Below are positions 1-10,117 of a stretch of 64,000 bases of DNA, in pieces (the stretch's first letter is position 1; every line of letters starts with the position of its first letter). Under the pieces are notes generated by a model. It did no database searches. It was not told where the DNA came from and saw only the letters and a program-made list of their open reading frames with translations. Both the position numbers and the translations under genes were made by a program. The stretch comes from Amblyomma americanum (lineage: Eukaryota; Arthropoda; Arachnida; Ixodida; Ixodidae): assembly GCF_052857255.1 (NCBI RefSeq), contig NC_135505.1, positions 40,881,864 to 40,945,863 of the forward strand, in the 5' to 3' direction.

Positions 1-588
1 ATCCTAACCTTGAGAACGTTTCCCAGCATCACCCTCCTGTACGTCCTGTATTGCTATAAATATACATTGATCAACATCAAAATTAAAAAAAAATTCCCTT
101 ATATATAGTGCTTGGTATCCGTGACTACAGGCATGGTTGTTGTTGTTGTCCTCATACTATGGCACATGCCCACAGATGAAGATTGGCCAAGAATTGAAGG
201 GCACAGAGTTATTCAGGTAAATAATTCTTGGACGAAATTAAAATGAATGGTAAGGACGGAAGAAGTAAAAGAAAAGGAACAACGAAATGAAGCGGGAAAT
301 GCAGAACGCAGGCAGGAGATCGAGACTGATGTTTATAGCTGAGTAGTTAAACGATAATGATAATTGTAAGAATAAAAAAATATTGAAAAAATTATTTAGA
401 AAGTTAACAATGTAGCCATCTTGATTGCATTAAAAAATTTTGCACGGCGGTAAAAACAGACTTGTGGTTGTGCCCAAGCATGGCGCCTCAACGACAATAT
501 GACTGGGCAGCTCAAACAAAGGCCAAGCTGTTGTAGTGATTTCTCTAAAAACCGTCTTCGCATCATGGTGTGCCGGCGACAAAACAGC
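1..588. other. Unassigned left flank
   Basis: AT-rich sequence with short A runs and a small TTG repeat near 134-148. No reading frame here resembles a known protein, and the open frames overlapping 396-766 are short and unsupported. The stretch 430-588 is the flank into which the Penelope composite inserted. Confidence 0.5.
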
Positions 589-600
589 AAAAAATGGTCT
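589..600. repeat. Left 12-bp target duplication of the Penelope composite
   Basis: AAAAAATGGTCT lies directly next to the 3' end of Penelope copy A. The same 12 bases follow the 3' end of copy B at 10106-10117. The last base is shared with the element end, so the duplication is 11 or 12 bp. Exact repeats placed at both outer homology limits are expected of a target-site duplication. Confidence 0.6.
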
Positions 601-3085
601 GAAATCTAAAGTCTGACGAAATCTCGTCTGGTCGGGTAGAAGATTCATGACTGAAGAAAAAAGGAACGCCGACCAAAAGGTTGTTGTCTAAAACGAAGAC
701 GTTGATCACTGGGCGGAAATCCCAAAGCACAAAGCTAAAGTACGTCGCAGTAATCTCCCCAAGCATCCTGCGTACGTAGACGGGAGATTGCCTGCGTTGT
801 GGTTAAGGGTTTTGTCTGTAGTTTGGATTATCAGGGATTCCAGATATCGGCGTGACAGCCAATTCTTTTCTCTTGCGATGACTGATGCTTCTTCCCAAGC
901 TATATTGTGCGTCGCGGCTTCCACGTGTTCCGCAAGTGCATTAGATGCAATCTTTTTTTTCCTGACGTCGTTCTTGTGGTCCCTCAATCGCCTTTCGAAA
1001 TTTCCGCTCTCGCCGATATAGCAGTATAGCAGTAGTCGCAGTCTGCGCAGGGAATCTTATAGATGACGCCAGGAAACTTCTCTTTCTTTATCGTGTCTTT
1101 GGCGGCCACCAGCTCATGCCTCAGCTTGCACGCAGGAACGTGAGTGACGTGCACACCGTAAGTGCGCAGAACGCGAGCCAAAGACTCGCTCACGCCCGGC
1201 ACATATAGGATAGCGGCTCGGGCTCGGCAAGGAGGAACCACTGGTTCTGATGGACGTGGAGACCGTTGAGGAATAGAATCCACGAAGTGCTTGGGGTAGC
1301 CGCATTCACTCAATTCTCGGCGCACTTGGCGTAGGTCAGCAGCCCGATCTTCTGGCCTTGGACAGATGTTATTTGCACGTCGGACGAGGGAAGCCACGAC
1401 GGAGCGTTGGGGCAAACCGGGTGGACAGAATTAAAATGAAGATACCGGCCTGTGTGGGTTTCTTTTCTATAAACTTTGACAGAAAGGCGGTTTCCACGGC
1501 GTTCCACCAAAACGTCCAGAAAAGGAAGACGGCGTGCAGCCTCCTCCTCTACAGTGAATTGAATGGAATCTTCCATGCTATTGATGTGATCGGTGAAATG
1601 ACCTAACGCATTCTTTTTGATAATATAGAAACAATCGTCGACGTAACACACAAAAACCTTTGGGCGCGGTTCGAAGGTAGCCAGTGCGCGAGCTTCTATT
1701 GCTTCCATGGTAAGGTTTGCGGTTGTTACCGATATAGATGCGCCCATAGCAGTGCCATGAACTTGTCTATAGATTGTACCCCGGAAAACAAAATAGGTGT
1801 TCTCAAGGCAGAACTGCAACAGCTTCAGAAGATCCGATGCTTCGATAGGGGTTCTTTCACACAATCCGTCGTCATTCTGCAGCGCTGAGCGGCACACCTC
1901 CCTCTACAGCCAGATCCACGGGTACGCTGGTGAACACCGATTTCACATCAAAGGACACCATGACCTCGTCGTCCTCCACCGTGACATCACGTACTTTTTC
2001 AATAGAATCGAAAGAGTCACGTATGAAAGTCGAGCCCTTTCCAACGAGTGGCGCAAAAACCTTGTGTAAGTAGCCCGACAAGCGGTATAAGGGCGACCGT
2101 GTAAAGTCAACTATTGGTCGCATCGGGACGTTTGGCTTATGGATCTTCGGGAGACCATACAAGGCGGGAGCTGACCCATTGTGGCAGAGGAGCTTGAAAT
2201 AAAGTGACTTGTGGTCCGGTGGAACAAATCGGAAGACGTCAGTCAAAAGAATCTGCAAGTTTCTTTCTACCTTGAGCGTAGGGTCCCGCTTCAGCGGCAA
2301 GTACGTACTGTCGTCCTGCGGAAGGCCAGTCATTTTCTCAACGTAGTCGTTGCTGTCCAAGATGACGGTAGCGTTCGTTGCCTTTGTCAGCGGGAAGTAT
2401 AATAATGTCCGTGTTTTTACGCAGGCTTTTAATGGCATCACGCTCCTCGGAAGGAAGGGGGGTCGGAGGATGTCGCGGAAGCTTGGCAAGGATGCTGACT
2501 GCACGAGTTCGGGCCTCATCTCGGTGGTTGTTATCTACTTGACCTATAGCGCGTTCGACAGCACAGACGATTTTTCTTGCGTCCGGCGCAGGTCTCGTGT
2601 TAAAGTTTAGCCCGAGCTTAAGTACGGCGAGTTCTGCTCGAGTTGGCCTGTAAGAAGACAGGTTGTGGACTGTCGAAGTGGACGGGCCAGGCGCAAACAC
2701 TTTTTCGCGAGGAAGCAGCCTTGATAACTTCTTTTGGTGGGAAAACTCTCGTTGGCGGGACTGGAGGCTCACCTTGTAGTCAGCATGTAACTGGATGCTG
2801 GCGAAGTCGTCCGGACACTGGTGCTCGAGGCGGCGACGAGCACAGAATACTTCGTTTTGCAGGTGCCTGATAGAGGCTTTACAATCTAGGATCCTGGCTT
2901 GAAGCAGTTGCCGTTCCGCTCTTGATACCACGCTGTGGCCAAAGGCCGTGTCAACAGGTCGCAGCAGACGGAGGGATCTCGGAATGAGGCTTCTAGCCTT
3001 GCATATGAGGTTAAAATCTAGATGGGCTTTGAAAGCAGAGAGTCGCATGGATAGCGAAACGTACTGGCGCACTTGAGGGATGAAA
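601..3085 (-). mobile_element. Penelope-like retroelement, copy A
   Basis: A Penelope-like element (PLE) read on the minus strand, with its 3' end at 601 and 5' limit near 3085. It carries the RT plus GIY-YIG endonuclease arrangement typical of PLEs. It is a close sister of copy B: both share an 8-nt tandem duplication inside the endonuclease (here 1017-1032). The 3' untranslated region has lost a hairpin of about 22 nt that copies B and C keep (junction near 702). The CR1-type LINE starts directly beyond the 5' limit. The outer end is flanked by a 12-bp repeat also found beyond copy B. Confidence 0.85.
706..3072 (-). pseudogene. PLE reverse transcriptase + GIY-YIG endonuclease, frameshifted
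   Basis: Minus-strand remains of the PLE polyprotein. In order they show an N-terminal region, ILPADKGN, LYGLPKIHKP, SFDVKS (RT motif A), HGTAMGAS (motif B), CYVDDC (catalytic motif C) and a C-terminal GIY-YIG block with a Cys-rich start (YKIPCADCDYC). The catalytic YVDD is intact, but the gene is spread over several frames. Relative to copy B there is an AACG duplication near 2365, a 4-nt insertion near 1900, a 1-nt loss near 1405 and the 8-nt duplication at 1017-1032 that cuts GIY-YIG. The protein would copy element RNA at nicked DNA; this copy cannot make it. Confidence 0.85.
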
Positions 3086-3098
3086 GGTTGGCCATCCC

Positions 3099-5280
3099 GA
3101 TACAGTAGGCATCACCGAAACGTGGCTGACGGCAAACATTTCGAATGATGAAATCGCCCCTCCAAACTATTCACTAATACGTAAAGATCGCCAGACACGT
3201 GGCGGAGGCGTAGCGCTACTAATAAAACAACACTTTTCCTTTGTCATCCTCCCAGGTGTAGAAGAAGCCGAGGCCATATTTTGTAAGCTAGAAGATCATG
3301 GTGCTCATATTGTCATAGGTTGTGTTTATCGTAGCCATTCTACAGGGCACGAGAGCATAAAAATAATTCAAGAGTTCATGCAACGTCACATTCGCAATCC
3401 CAATACTCGAGTTATACTCATGGGTGATTTTAATCTACCTGAGATGGATTGGACAAATATGCACCTCTCATCCCCTGCAACTTATGCGATCGTCGATTTA
3501 ATGTTGAACTTTAACCTTCGCCAAACTGTATCATGTGCAACACAGACGCAAGATACAACGAAAACAATACTTGATCTTATATTTCTCAGCGATAATTTTC
3601 CCCTAGACCAGTCCCAGACTGACATCATCAAAGGGATGTCTGACCATGATATTCCCATATGCGTACTACCCCTGGGGATCACTATCACGCCTCGAACTGA
3701 AAACAACGGTGCGTAATTTTGACAAAGCTGACGATGCTAGCATACTCACTTATCTCGAACATGAATTTCATTCCTTTTCCACACTTTCATGCAATACAGA
3801 TACAGATATTAATGCTCTCTGGCTTAAGTTTAAGAACACTGTAGGTCACTGTATATCTCATTTTGTACCGCAGTTAACAAAACGCCCGCGAACAAACAAT
3901 CCTTGGATTACACGTGAGGTTATTCATGCAAAACGACGAGTTAAACGGCTCAGGCAGAACATGAAATCCAAAGGAGTAACCGCACTTGAAACAAGTAAAC
4001 TGGCGCATGCTACTTCCGACTTTAAGCAAAAAGCAAAAATGGCCAAACAACGCTACTTTCAGGTTACACTTCCTAATTTCCTCACGAATAATCCGCGACG
4101 GTTCTGGAAACATTTTAGCACCAACAGAAATAATACTTCACACTTGCCAGTTGAAGAAAAGATTAAAAAAGCAAATGCTTATAATGATTACTTTCGTTCA
4201 GTTTTTACTGTAGATAACTGTGTTATACCCAGAGCAGAATTATGCAGTGGTTCGGAAATTGGTCCCCTTAGCATTACCGACGCTGGTGTTTTCAATCTTC
4301 TGCTCGGTCTGGACAGTAAAAAAGCAAGTGGCCCAGATGAAATTCCAAACGCCTTTTTAAAACGACCATGGAAGACAGTTGGGCTAGTTGGTGTGTATTC
4401 GTTAGTGACTGCGACATTGCAACTAGCGTGGAAAGCTGTTCCTTTTGCCTCTGTCCTTGTGCTTTCCACGCTAGTTGCAATGTCGCAGTCACTAACGAAT
4501 TTAAAACAATATGCCGAACCCTGCAGCAGGTACCTAGGTCTAATCTACCGTAAATCCCTTGCCACTTGCAGGCTACCAGACGACTGGAAAATCGCCAAGG
4601 TATTGCCGATCCATAAATCAGGCAATACTTCTTTGGTTTCCAACTTCAGGCCGATATCACTCACTAGTACCGCATGTAAAATACTAGAACATATAATTTC
4701 AAAGCACCTAACAGAGTTTCTAGAGTGCAATAACTTATTGTCGCCTCATCAGCATGGATTTCGCCGCGGCTTATCAACAGTTACTCAATTACCAGAAGTT
4801 GTGCATGACCTAGCTTTAAGTATTGACAAAAACAGCCAAACTGATATCATATTACTCGACTTTGCTAAAGCCTTCGACTGCGTATGCCATTCCAAACTAA
4901 TCGTAAAACTACGGGGTTACATTGGTGATGGGGAACTTTTGGCTTGGATTGAAGATTTCTTGTGGCAACGTTCCCAACTCGTTTTGTATAATAACATTCA
5001 ATCTGAAACGGTACCAGTCACATCCGGAGTTCCTCAAGGGTCTGTCCTTGGGCCACTGCTGTTTGTTATATTTATTAATGACATTACCACCGACATTACC
5101 TGTAACATCAAACTCTTTGCAGACGATTGCATAATTTACAGAGAAATCAGAAGCCATCAAGATCATGCCATACTTAACAGATCATTGCAAAAACTTTCGG
5201 ACTGGTGTAGTGATTGGCAAATGTCAATTAACAAAGTGAAATCTGTAGCAATTGCAGTGACTAGAAAAAAGCAACCATAA
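3099..5280 (+). pseudogene. LINE ORF2: endonuclease and reverse transcriptase
   Basis: The first part (3099-3716) is an AP-like endonuclease: GITETWL, RGGGVALLI, GCVYR, LMGDFN and MSDHD are classic blocks. The second part (3646-5280) is the RT: SGPDEIP, FRPISLTS, LDFAKAFD, SGVPQGSVLGPLLF and the catalytic FADD. The two parts should be one frame, and a single indel near 3695-3710 separates them. A stop at 5278-5280 precedes recognisable C-terminal sequence such as YLGVTL and LEYANTVW, so the product is truncated. The 544-codon RT frame stays open across the foldback insert because insert plus target duplication is 144 nt. Clade assignment (CR1 versus L2) is from motif resemblance only. Confidence 0.85.
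4364..4499. mobile_element. 136-bp foldback insertion inside the LINE RT
   Basis: Flanked by TTTAAAAC at 4356-4363 and 4500-4507, an 8-bp target duplication. Removing insert plus one duplication joins codons for ...NAFLK to QYAEP..., giving an uninterrupted RT. The insert has about 33 nt of single-copy sequence followed by perfect 40-nt inverted arms (4397-4436 and 4461-4500, the last base shared with the duplication) around a 24-nt loop. The hairpin abuts only the right end, so this is not a standard MITE with terminal repeats at both ends. The family is unknown to me. Confidence 0.85.
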
Positions 5281-6347
5281 AATTTCTTGTACAAAATCAA
5301 TGGTACTCCACTCGCCTTCGTCAATGAACACAAATACTTAGGAGTTACATTAACTAACGATCTTAGATGGGGCAAACACATTGACAACATTACTTCAAGT
5401 GCATTACGAAAACTGTTCTTTCTTAAAAGGTGTCTCCGTCTTGCGCCAACACAAACTAAATTTTAGCTTATAAAACGTTTGTTAGGCCTGTACTAGAATA
5501 TGCTAACACTGTTTGGTTTTCTCAGTCTGTAACCAATATTTTGCGACTTGAAAGAATTCAACGTAAAGCAGTGAGGTTTATTCACAAGATACAAAAAAAA
5601 ACGACTCACCAACACAACTAGCTGAAATCTCCAGGCTTGAAACGCTGTCAACAAGGGCAAAGCGCGCCCGACTAAAATTTCTTTATCAGCTCCTTAATAA
5701 CAATTTTAAGATCGATTCATCAAAGTACATTTCGCTGTCACTAAAACGTGCATTAAGAAACCAGCACGCGTATACGCTAACCGAATATCCTTATCACAGT
5801 GACACCTTCAAAAATTCTTTCTTCCCGCTAGTAACAAGAGAATGGAACCGTCTAGACGAATCCATAACTAACTCAAATTCATTTTCAAATTTTTGTACCG
5901 AACTAGAAGCCGTGTTTTAAAACTAGAGGAGTGGTTAGAAAGATTTTTTCTGCATTTTTGTCTATTTTAAGGAGTACACGACGTGCTGTGCCCATGTTGA
6001 TGTTCATGTTTGTTGTGCCCATGTTAATGTTCATGTTTTCGAACGAGCATGTTTTTTTATTCAGTTACTTGAGCAAATATGTCAACTTCTTTGAGTTTTT
6101 TTTCTGTGATATGAACTGTCTAATTTATAGCTGTCTTTCGCACAGCCGCTTTTAGAAATGTTATCCTCTGCTGTGATACGTGTTATGCACACCTGCTAAG
6201 GTCTCAACTAGAAACTGGTAGTATTTGAAATAAATAATAAAATACGACCGTCGTAGCGTAATGAAATCTAAAGTCTGACGAAATCTCGTCTGGTCGGGTA
6301 GAAGTTTCATGACTGAAGAAAAAAGGAACGCCGACCAAAAGGTTGTT

Positions 6348-6394
6348 GTCTAAAACGAAGACGTTTCGGCTTCCATACGGAAGCCTTGATCACT
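6348..6394 (-). ncRNA. Hammerhead-like motif, PLE fragment C
   Basis: On the minus strand the order is GTGATCA-like sequence, a hairpin of near-palindromic sequence (6368-6385), then GAAAC and a short GTCT...AGAC stem. This is the order of the hammerhead core (CUGAUGA, stem II, GAAA, stem III), and PLEs are known to carry hammerhead ribozymes. The CUGAUGA box is poorly matched, so cleavage activity is doubtful. Confidence 0.4.
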
Positions 6395-6419
6395 GGGCGG
6401 AAATCCCAAAGCACAATGC

Positions 6420-6878
6420 TTAAGTACGTCGCAGTAATCGCCCCAAGCATCTTGCGTACGTAGGCGGGAGATTGCCTGCGTTGTGGTTAAGGGTTTTGTC
6501 TGTAGTTTGGATTATCAAGGATTCCAGATATCGGCGTGACAGCCAATTCTTTTCACTTGCGATGACTGATGCTTCTTCCCCAGCTATATTGTGCGTCACG
6601 GCTTCCACGTGTTCCGCAAGTGCATTAGATGCAATCTTTTTGTTCCTGACGTCGTTCTTGTGGTCCCTCGATCGCCTTTCAAAATTTCCGCTCTCGCCGA
6701 TATAGCAGTAGTCGCAGTCTGCGCAGGGAATCTTATAGATGACGCCAGGAAACTTCTCTTTCTTTATCATGTCTTTGGCGGCCACCAGCTCATGCCTCAG
6801 CTTGCACGCAGGAACGTGAGCGACGTGCACACCGTAAGTGCACAGAACGCGAGCCAAAGACTCGCTCACGCCCGGCAC
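6420..6878 (-). pseudogene. PLE GIY-YIG endonuclease domain, best preserved in window
   Basis: An open stretch of 152 codons. It contains GVIYKIPCADCDYCYIGES, the GIY-YIG core with the extra cysteines typical of PLE endonucleases, then a conserved arginine region (FERRSRDHKND) and a C-terminal part with LSRRYLES and NHNAGN. It is the only one of the three copies in which the domain is not interrupted. It has no RT attached, so it is a fragment and not a gene. The upstream coding part (6879-7020) is in another frame. Confidence 0.8.
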
Positions 6879-7344
6879 TTATAAAATAGCGGCTCGGGCT
6901 CGGCAAGGAGGAACAACTGGTTCTGATGGGCGTGAAGACAGTTGAAGAACAGAATCCACGAAGTGCTTGGGGTAGCCGCAATCACTCAATTCTCGGCGCA
7001 CTTGGCATAGGTCAGCAGCCCATCTAGATTTTAACCTCATATGCAAGGCTAGAAGCCTCATTCCGAGATCCCTCCGTCTGCTGCGACCAGTTGACACGGC
7101 CTTTGGCCACAGCGTGGTATCAAGAGCGGAACGGCAACTGCTTCAAGCCAGGATCCTAGATTGTACAGCCTCTATCAGGCACCCTGCAGAACGAAGTCTT
7201 CTGTGCTCGTCGCCGCCTCGAGCACCAGTGTCCGGACGACTTCGCCAGCATCCAGTTACATGCTAACTACAAGGTGAGCCTCCTGTTCCCCAGCGAGAGT
7301 TTTCCCACCAAAATAAGTTATCAAGGCTGCTGCCTCGCGAAAAA

Positions 7345-9995
7345 GTGTTTGCGCCTGGCCCGTCCACTTCGACAGTCCACAACCTGTCTTCTTACAGGCC
7401 TACTCGAGCAGAACTCGCCGTACTTAAGCTCGGGCTAAACTTTAACACGAGACCTGCGCCGGACGCAAGAAAAATCGTCTGTGCTGTCGAACGCGCTATA
7501 GGTCAAGTAGATAACAACCACCGAGATGAGGCCCGAACTCGTGCAGTAAGCATCCTTGCCAAGCTTCCGCGACATCCTCCGACCCCTCTTCCTTCCGAGG
7601 AGCGTGATGCCATCAAAAACCTGCGTAAAAACACTGACTTTATTATACTTCCCGCTGACAAAGGCAACGGCAAGCCAGGGGAGGAAATAAGTGCAAGGTT
7701 GGTTGGTTGGAAGCACAGGTGGGTCCCCGGTAGTCCAATTCCATTTGCTGGATCCACCACACATACTTCCGGAGTCTGAAAAGCCGCGAAAAACACTTGA
7801 CGGTTAGTAGCTGGGAGCAGGTGGTCCCAACCGCCAGTCCGAACCGGACCCCTGAAAGTCGTGGAGGAGCCCGAGGCAGCTGCCCCGGGTTAGGATTTCC
7901 TGTCTCCGAATCGGAGCTATTGCGTCGTTGGGTGGTCGGGCATCCCGTGAGTGGAGCCGCACCATTGGACAACATCGACGCCCTCCCTGTCGTGGCCAGA
8001 CAGGAGTCGAGCGATGATAAAATGAGGGTCAATATCTCGCTGTCGCCATTCCCATCACATTACCCATAAACCTTCCCTCAGTCCCATTCCCACAACCTAT
8101 GTCCCACCCCCTCCGCTACGTCCCAGGGGAGATCAGGGGAGTCTCCCCGGGCCCGCTGCCCCGGCTGTGGGTCGCTTAGTAGCATTACCCCATTTTTTTA
8201 TTTTCCCACCTACGGGTGGCAAAAGCACAACATTGCCCTCGGGCCTTTTAATTTATATTACGATTGGGTTAAGCCTGTGATACTTTAGTGGTACAGGCAG
8301 GAGCTTATTGGTTTACGTTTTTTTTTATGGCAGCTCCACCATACTCTTTGACAAAGGCAACGCTACCGTCATCTTGGACAGCAACGACTACGTTGAGAAA
8401 ATGACTGGCCTTCTGCAGGACCACAGTACGCACTAGCCGCTGAAGCGGGACCCTACGCTCAAGGTAGAAAGAAACTTGCAGATTCTTTTGACTGACGTCT
8501 TCCGATTTGTTCCACCGGACCACAAGTCACTTTATTTCAAGCTCCTCTGCCACAATGGGTCAGCTCCCGCCTTGTATGGTCTCCCGAAGATCCATAAGCC
8601 AAACGTCCCGATGCGACCAATAGTTGACTTTACACGGTCGCCCTTATACCGCTTGTCGGGCTACTTACACAAGGTTTTTGCGCCACTCGTTGGAAAGGGC
8701 TCGACTTTCATACGTGACTCTTTCGATTTTATTGAAAAAGTACGTGATGTCACGGTGGAGGACGACGAGGTCATGGTGTCCTTTGATGTGAAATCGCTGC
8801 TCACCAGCGTACCCGTGGATCTGGCTGTGGAGGTGTGCCGCTCAGCGCTGCAGAATGACGACGGATTGTGTGAAAGAACCCCTATCGAAGCATCGGATCT
8901 TCTGAAGCTGTTGCAGTTCTGCCTTGAGAACACTTATTTTGTTTTCCGGGGTACAATCTATAGACAAGTTCATGGCACTGCTATGGGCGCATCTATATCG
9001 GTCACAACCGCAAACCTTACCATGGAAGCAATAGAAGCTCGCGCACTGGCTACCTTCGAACCGCGCCCAAAGGTTTTTGTGTGTTACGTCGACGATTGTT
9101 TCTGTATTATCAAAAAGAATGCGTTAGGTCATTTCACCGATCACATCAATAGCATGGAAGATTCCATTCAATTCACTGTAGAGGAGGAGGCTGCACGCCG
9201 TCTTCCTTTTCTGGACGTTTTGGTGGAACGCCGTGGAAACCGCCTTTCTGTCAAAGTTTATAGAAAAGAAACCCACACAGGCCGGTATCTTCATTTTAAT
9301 TCTGTCCACCCGGTTTGCCGCAAACGCTCCGTCGTGGCTTCCCTCGTCCGACGTGCCAATAACATCTGTCCAAGGCCAGAAGATCGGGCTGCTGACCTAC
9401 GCCAAGTGCGCCGAGAATTGAGTGAATGCGGCTACCCCAAGCACTTCGTGGATTCTATTCCTCAACGGTCTCCACGCCCATCAGAACCAGTGGTTCCTCC
9501 TTGCCGAGCCCGAGCCGCTATCCTATATGTGCCGGGCGTGAGCGAGTCTTTGGCTCGCGTTCTGCGCACTTACGGTGTGCACGTCACTCACGTTCCTGCG
9601 TGCAAGCTGAGGCATGAGCTGGTGGCCGCCAAAGACAAGATAAAGAAAGAGCAGTTTCCTGGCGTCATCTATAAGATTCCCTGCGCAGACTGCGACTACT
9701 GCTATACTGCTATATCGGCGAGAGCGGAAATTTCGAAAGGCGATTGAGGGACCACAAGAACGACGTCGGGAAAAAAAAGATTGCATCTAATGCACTTGCG
9801 GAACACGTGGAAGCCGCGACGCACAATATAGCTTGGGAAGAAGCATCAGTCATCGCAAGAGAAAAGAATTGGCTGTCACGCCGATATCTGGAATCCCTGA
9901 TAATCCAAACTACGGACAAAACCCTTAACCACAACGCAGGCAATCTCCCGTCTACGTACGCAAGATGCTTGGGGCGATTACTGCGACTTACTTAA
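7345..9995 (+). pseudogene. PLE RT + GIY-YIG endonuclease, copy B
   Basis: Two main pieces. 7345-7672 holds the N-terminal region up to ILPADKGN. After the inserted retroposon the frame resumes at about 8356 and, past an in-frame TAG near 8437, is open from 8476 to 9747. This 423-codon piece contains LYGLPKIHKP, SFDVKS, HGTAMGAS, the intact catalytic CYVDDC and the start of the endonuclease. The 8-nt duplication at 9699-9714 shifts the frame inside GIY-YIG; the rest continues at 9744-9995. An extra C near 7190 breaks the N-terminus. It is the most complete RT of the three PLE copies but not functional as it stands. Confidence 0.85.
7670..8348. mobile_element. 679-bp retroposon nested in PLE copy B
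   Basis: Flanked by TGACAAAGGCAACG at 7656-7669 and again at 8349-8362, a 14-bp target duplication. Removing it restores the PLE reading frame ADKGN-ATVILD. It is GC-rich on the left, with a C-rich middle, and ends in T-rich sequence. It has an open stretch 7797-8069 that I cannot assign. Length, long target duplication and lack of inverted ends suggest a LINE-mobilised or internally deleted LINE, but I do not recognise the family or its orientation. Confidence 0.75.
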
Positions 9996-10020
9996 GCTTT
10001 GTGCTTTGGGATTTCCGCCC

Positions 10021-10068
10021 AGTGATCAAGGCTTCCGTACGGAAGCCGAAACGTCTTCGTTTTAGACA
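10021..10068 (+). ncRNA. Hammerhead-like motif, PLE copy B
   Basis: AGTGATCAA is followed by a perfect 18-nt palindrome (10030-10047), then GAAAC and a GTCT...AGAC stem. The layout matches a hammerhead core in sequence order, as reported for PLE terminal regions. The first conserved box differs from CUGAUGA at two positions, so it is probably a degenerate or divergent form. Copy A has lost precisely the hairpin and the GAAA. Confidence 0.4.
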
Positions 10069-10105
10069 ACAACCTTTTGGTCGGCTTTCCTTTTTTTCTT
10101 CAGTC

Positions 10106-10117
10106 AAAAAATGGTCT
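10106..10117. repeat. Right 12-bp target duplication of the Penelope composite
   Basis: AAAAAATGGTCT directly after the last PLE-homologous base of copy B, identical to 589-600. Confidence 0.6.

Larger units (their letters stand above)
3086..6245 (+). mobile_element. CR1/L2-type LINE, 5' truncated
   Basis: A non-LTR retrotransposon on the plus strand. It starts inside the endonuclease domain, so the 5' end is missing. After the RT the thumb and C-terminal region continues in broken frames to about 5920, followed by an AT-rich 3' untranslated region ending in an AATAAATAATAAAATA tail near 6225-6243. It sits between the 5' limit of Penelope copy A and the 3' end of fragment C. I could not find a convincing target duplication for it, so the order of insertion relative to the Penelope pieces is unsettled. 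It carries its own nested foldback insertion (4364-4499). Confidence 0.85.
6246..7020 (-). mobile_element. Penelope-like fragment C (3' part)
   Basis: A partial PLE on the minus strand covering the end of the RT, the endonuclease and the 3' untranslated region. It lacks the 8-nt duplication shared by A and B and differs at further sites, so it comes from another subfamily member. At 7020/7021 it switches abruptly into plus-strand PLE sequence of copy B. Inverted partial copies next to a longer copy are a known habit of Penelope elements. Confidence 0.85.
7021..10105 (+). mobile_element. Penelope-like retroelement, copy B
   Basis: Plus-strand PLE whose 5' end is cut at the junction with fragment C and whose 3' end at 10105 is about 49 nt shorter than in copies A and C. 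It forms, with copy A, a long inverted repeat separated by the LINE and fragment C. A 679-bp retroposon (7670-8348) interrupts the RT at the ADKGN motif. It shares with A the 8-nt duplication in the endonuclease (9699-9714) and poly-A/T differences absent from C. It is followed at once by the 12-bp repeat that also flanks copy A. Confidence 0.85.

Noticed and set aside
4188..4553. Antisense and sense frames across the LINE insert (such as 4188-4469 and 4368-4553)
   Set aside because: They are shadows produced by the perfect inverted repeat and the RT frame.
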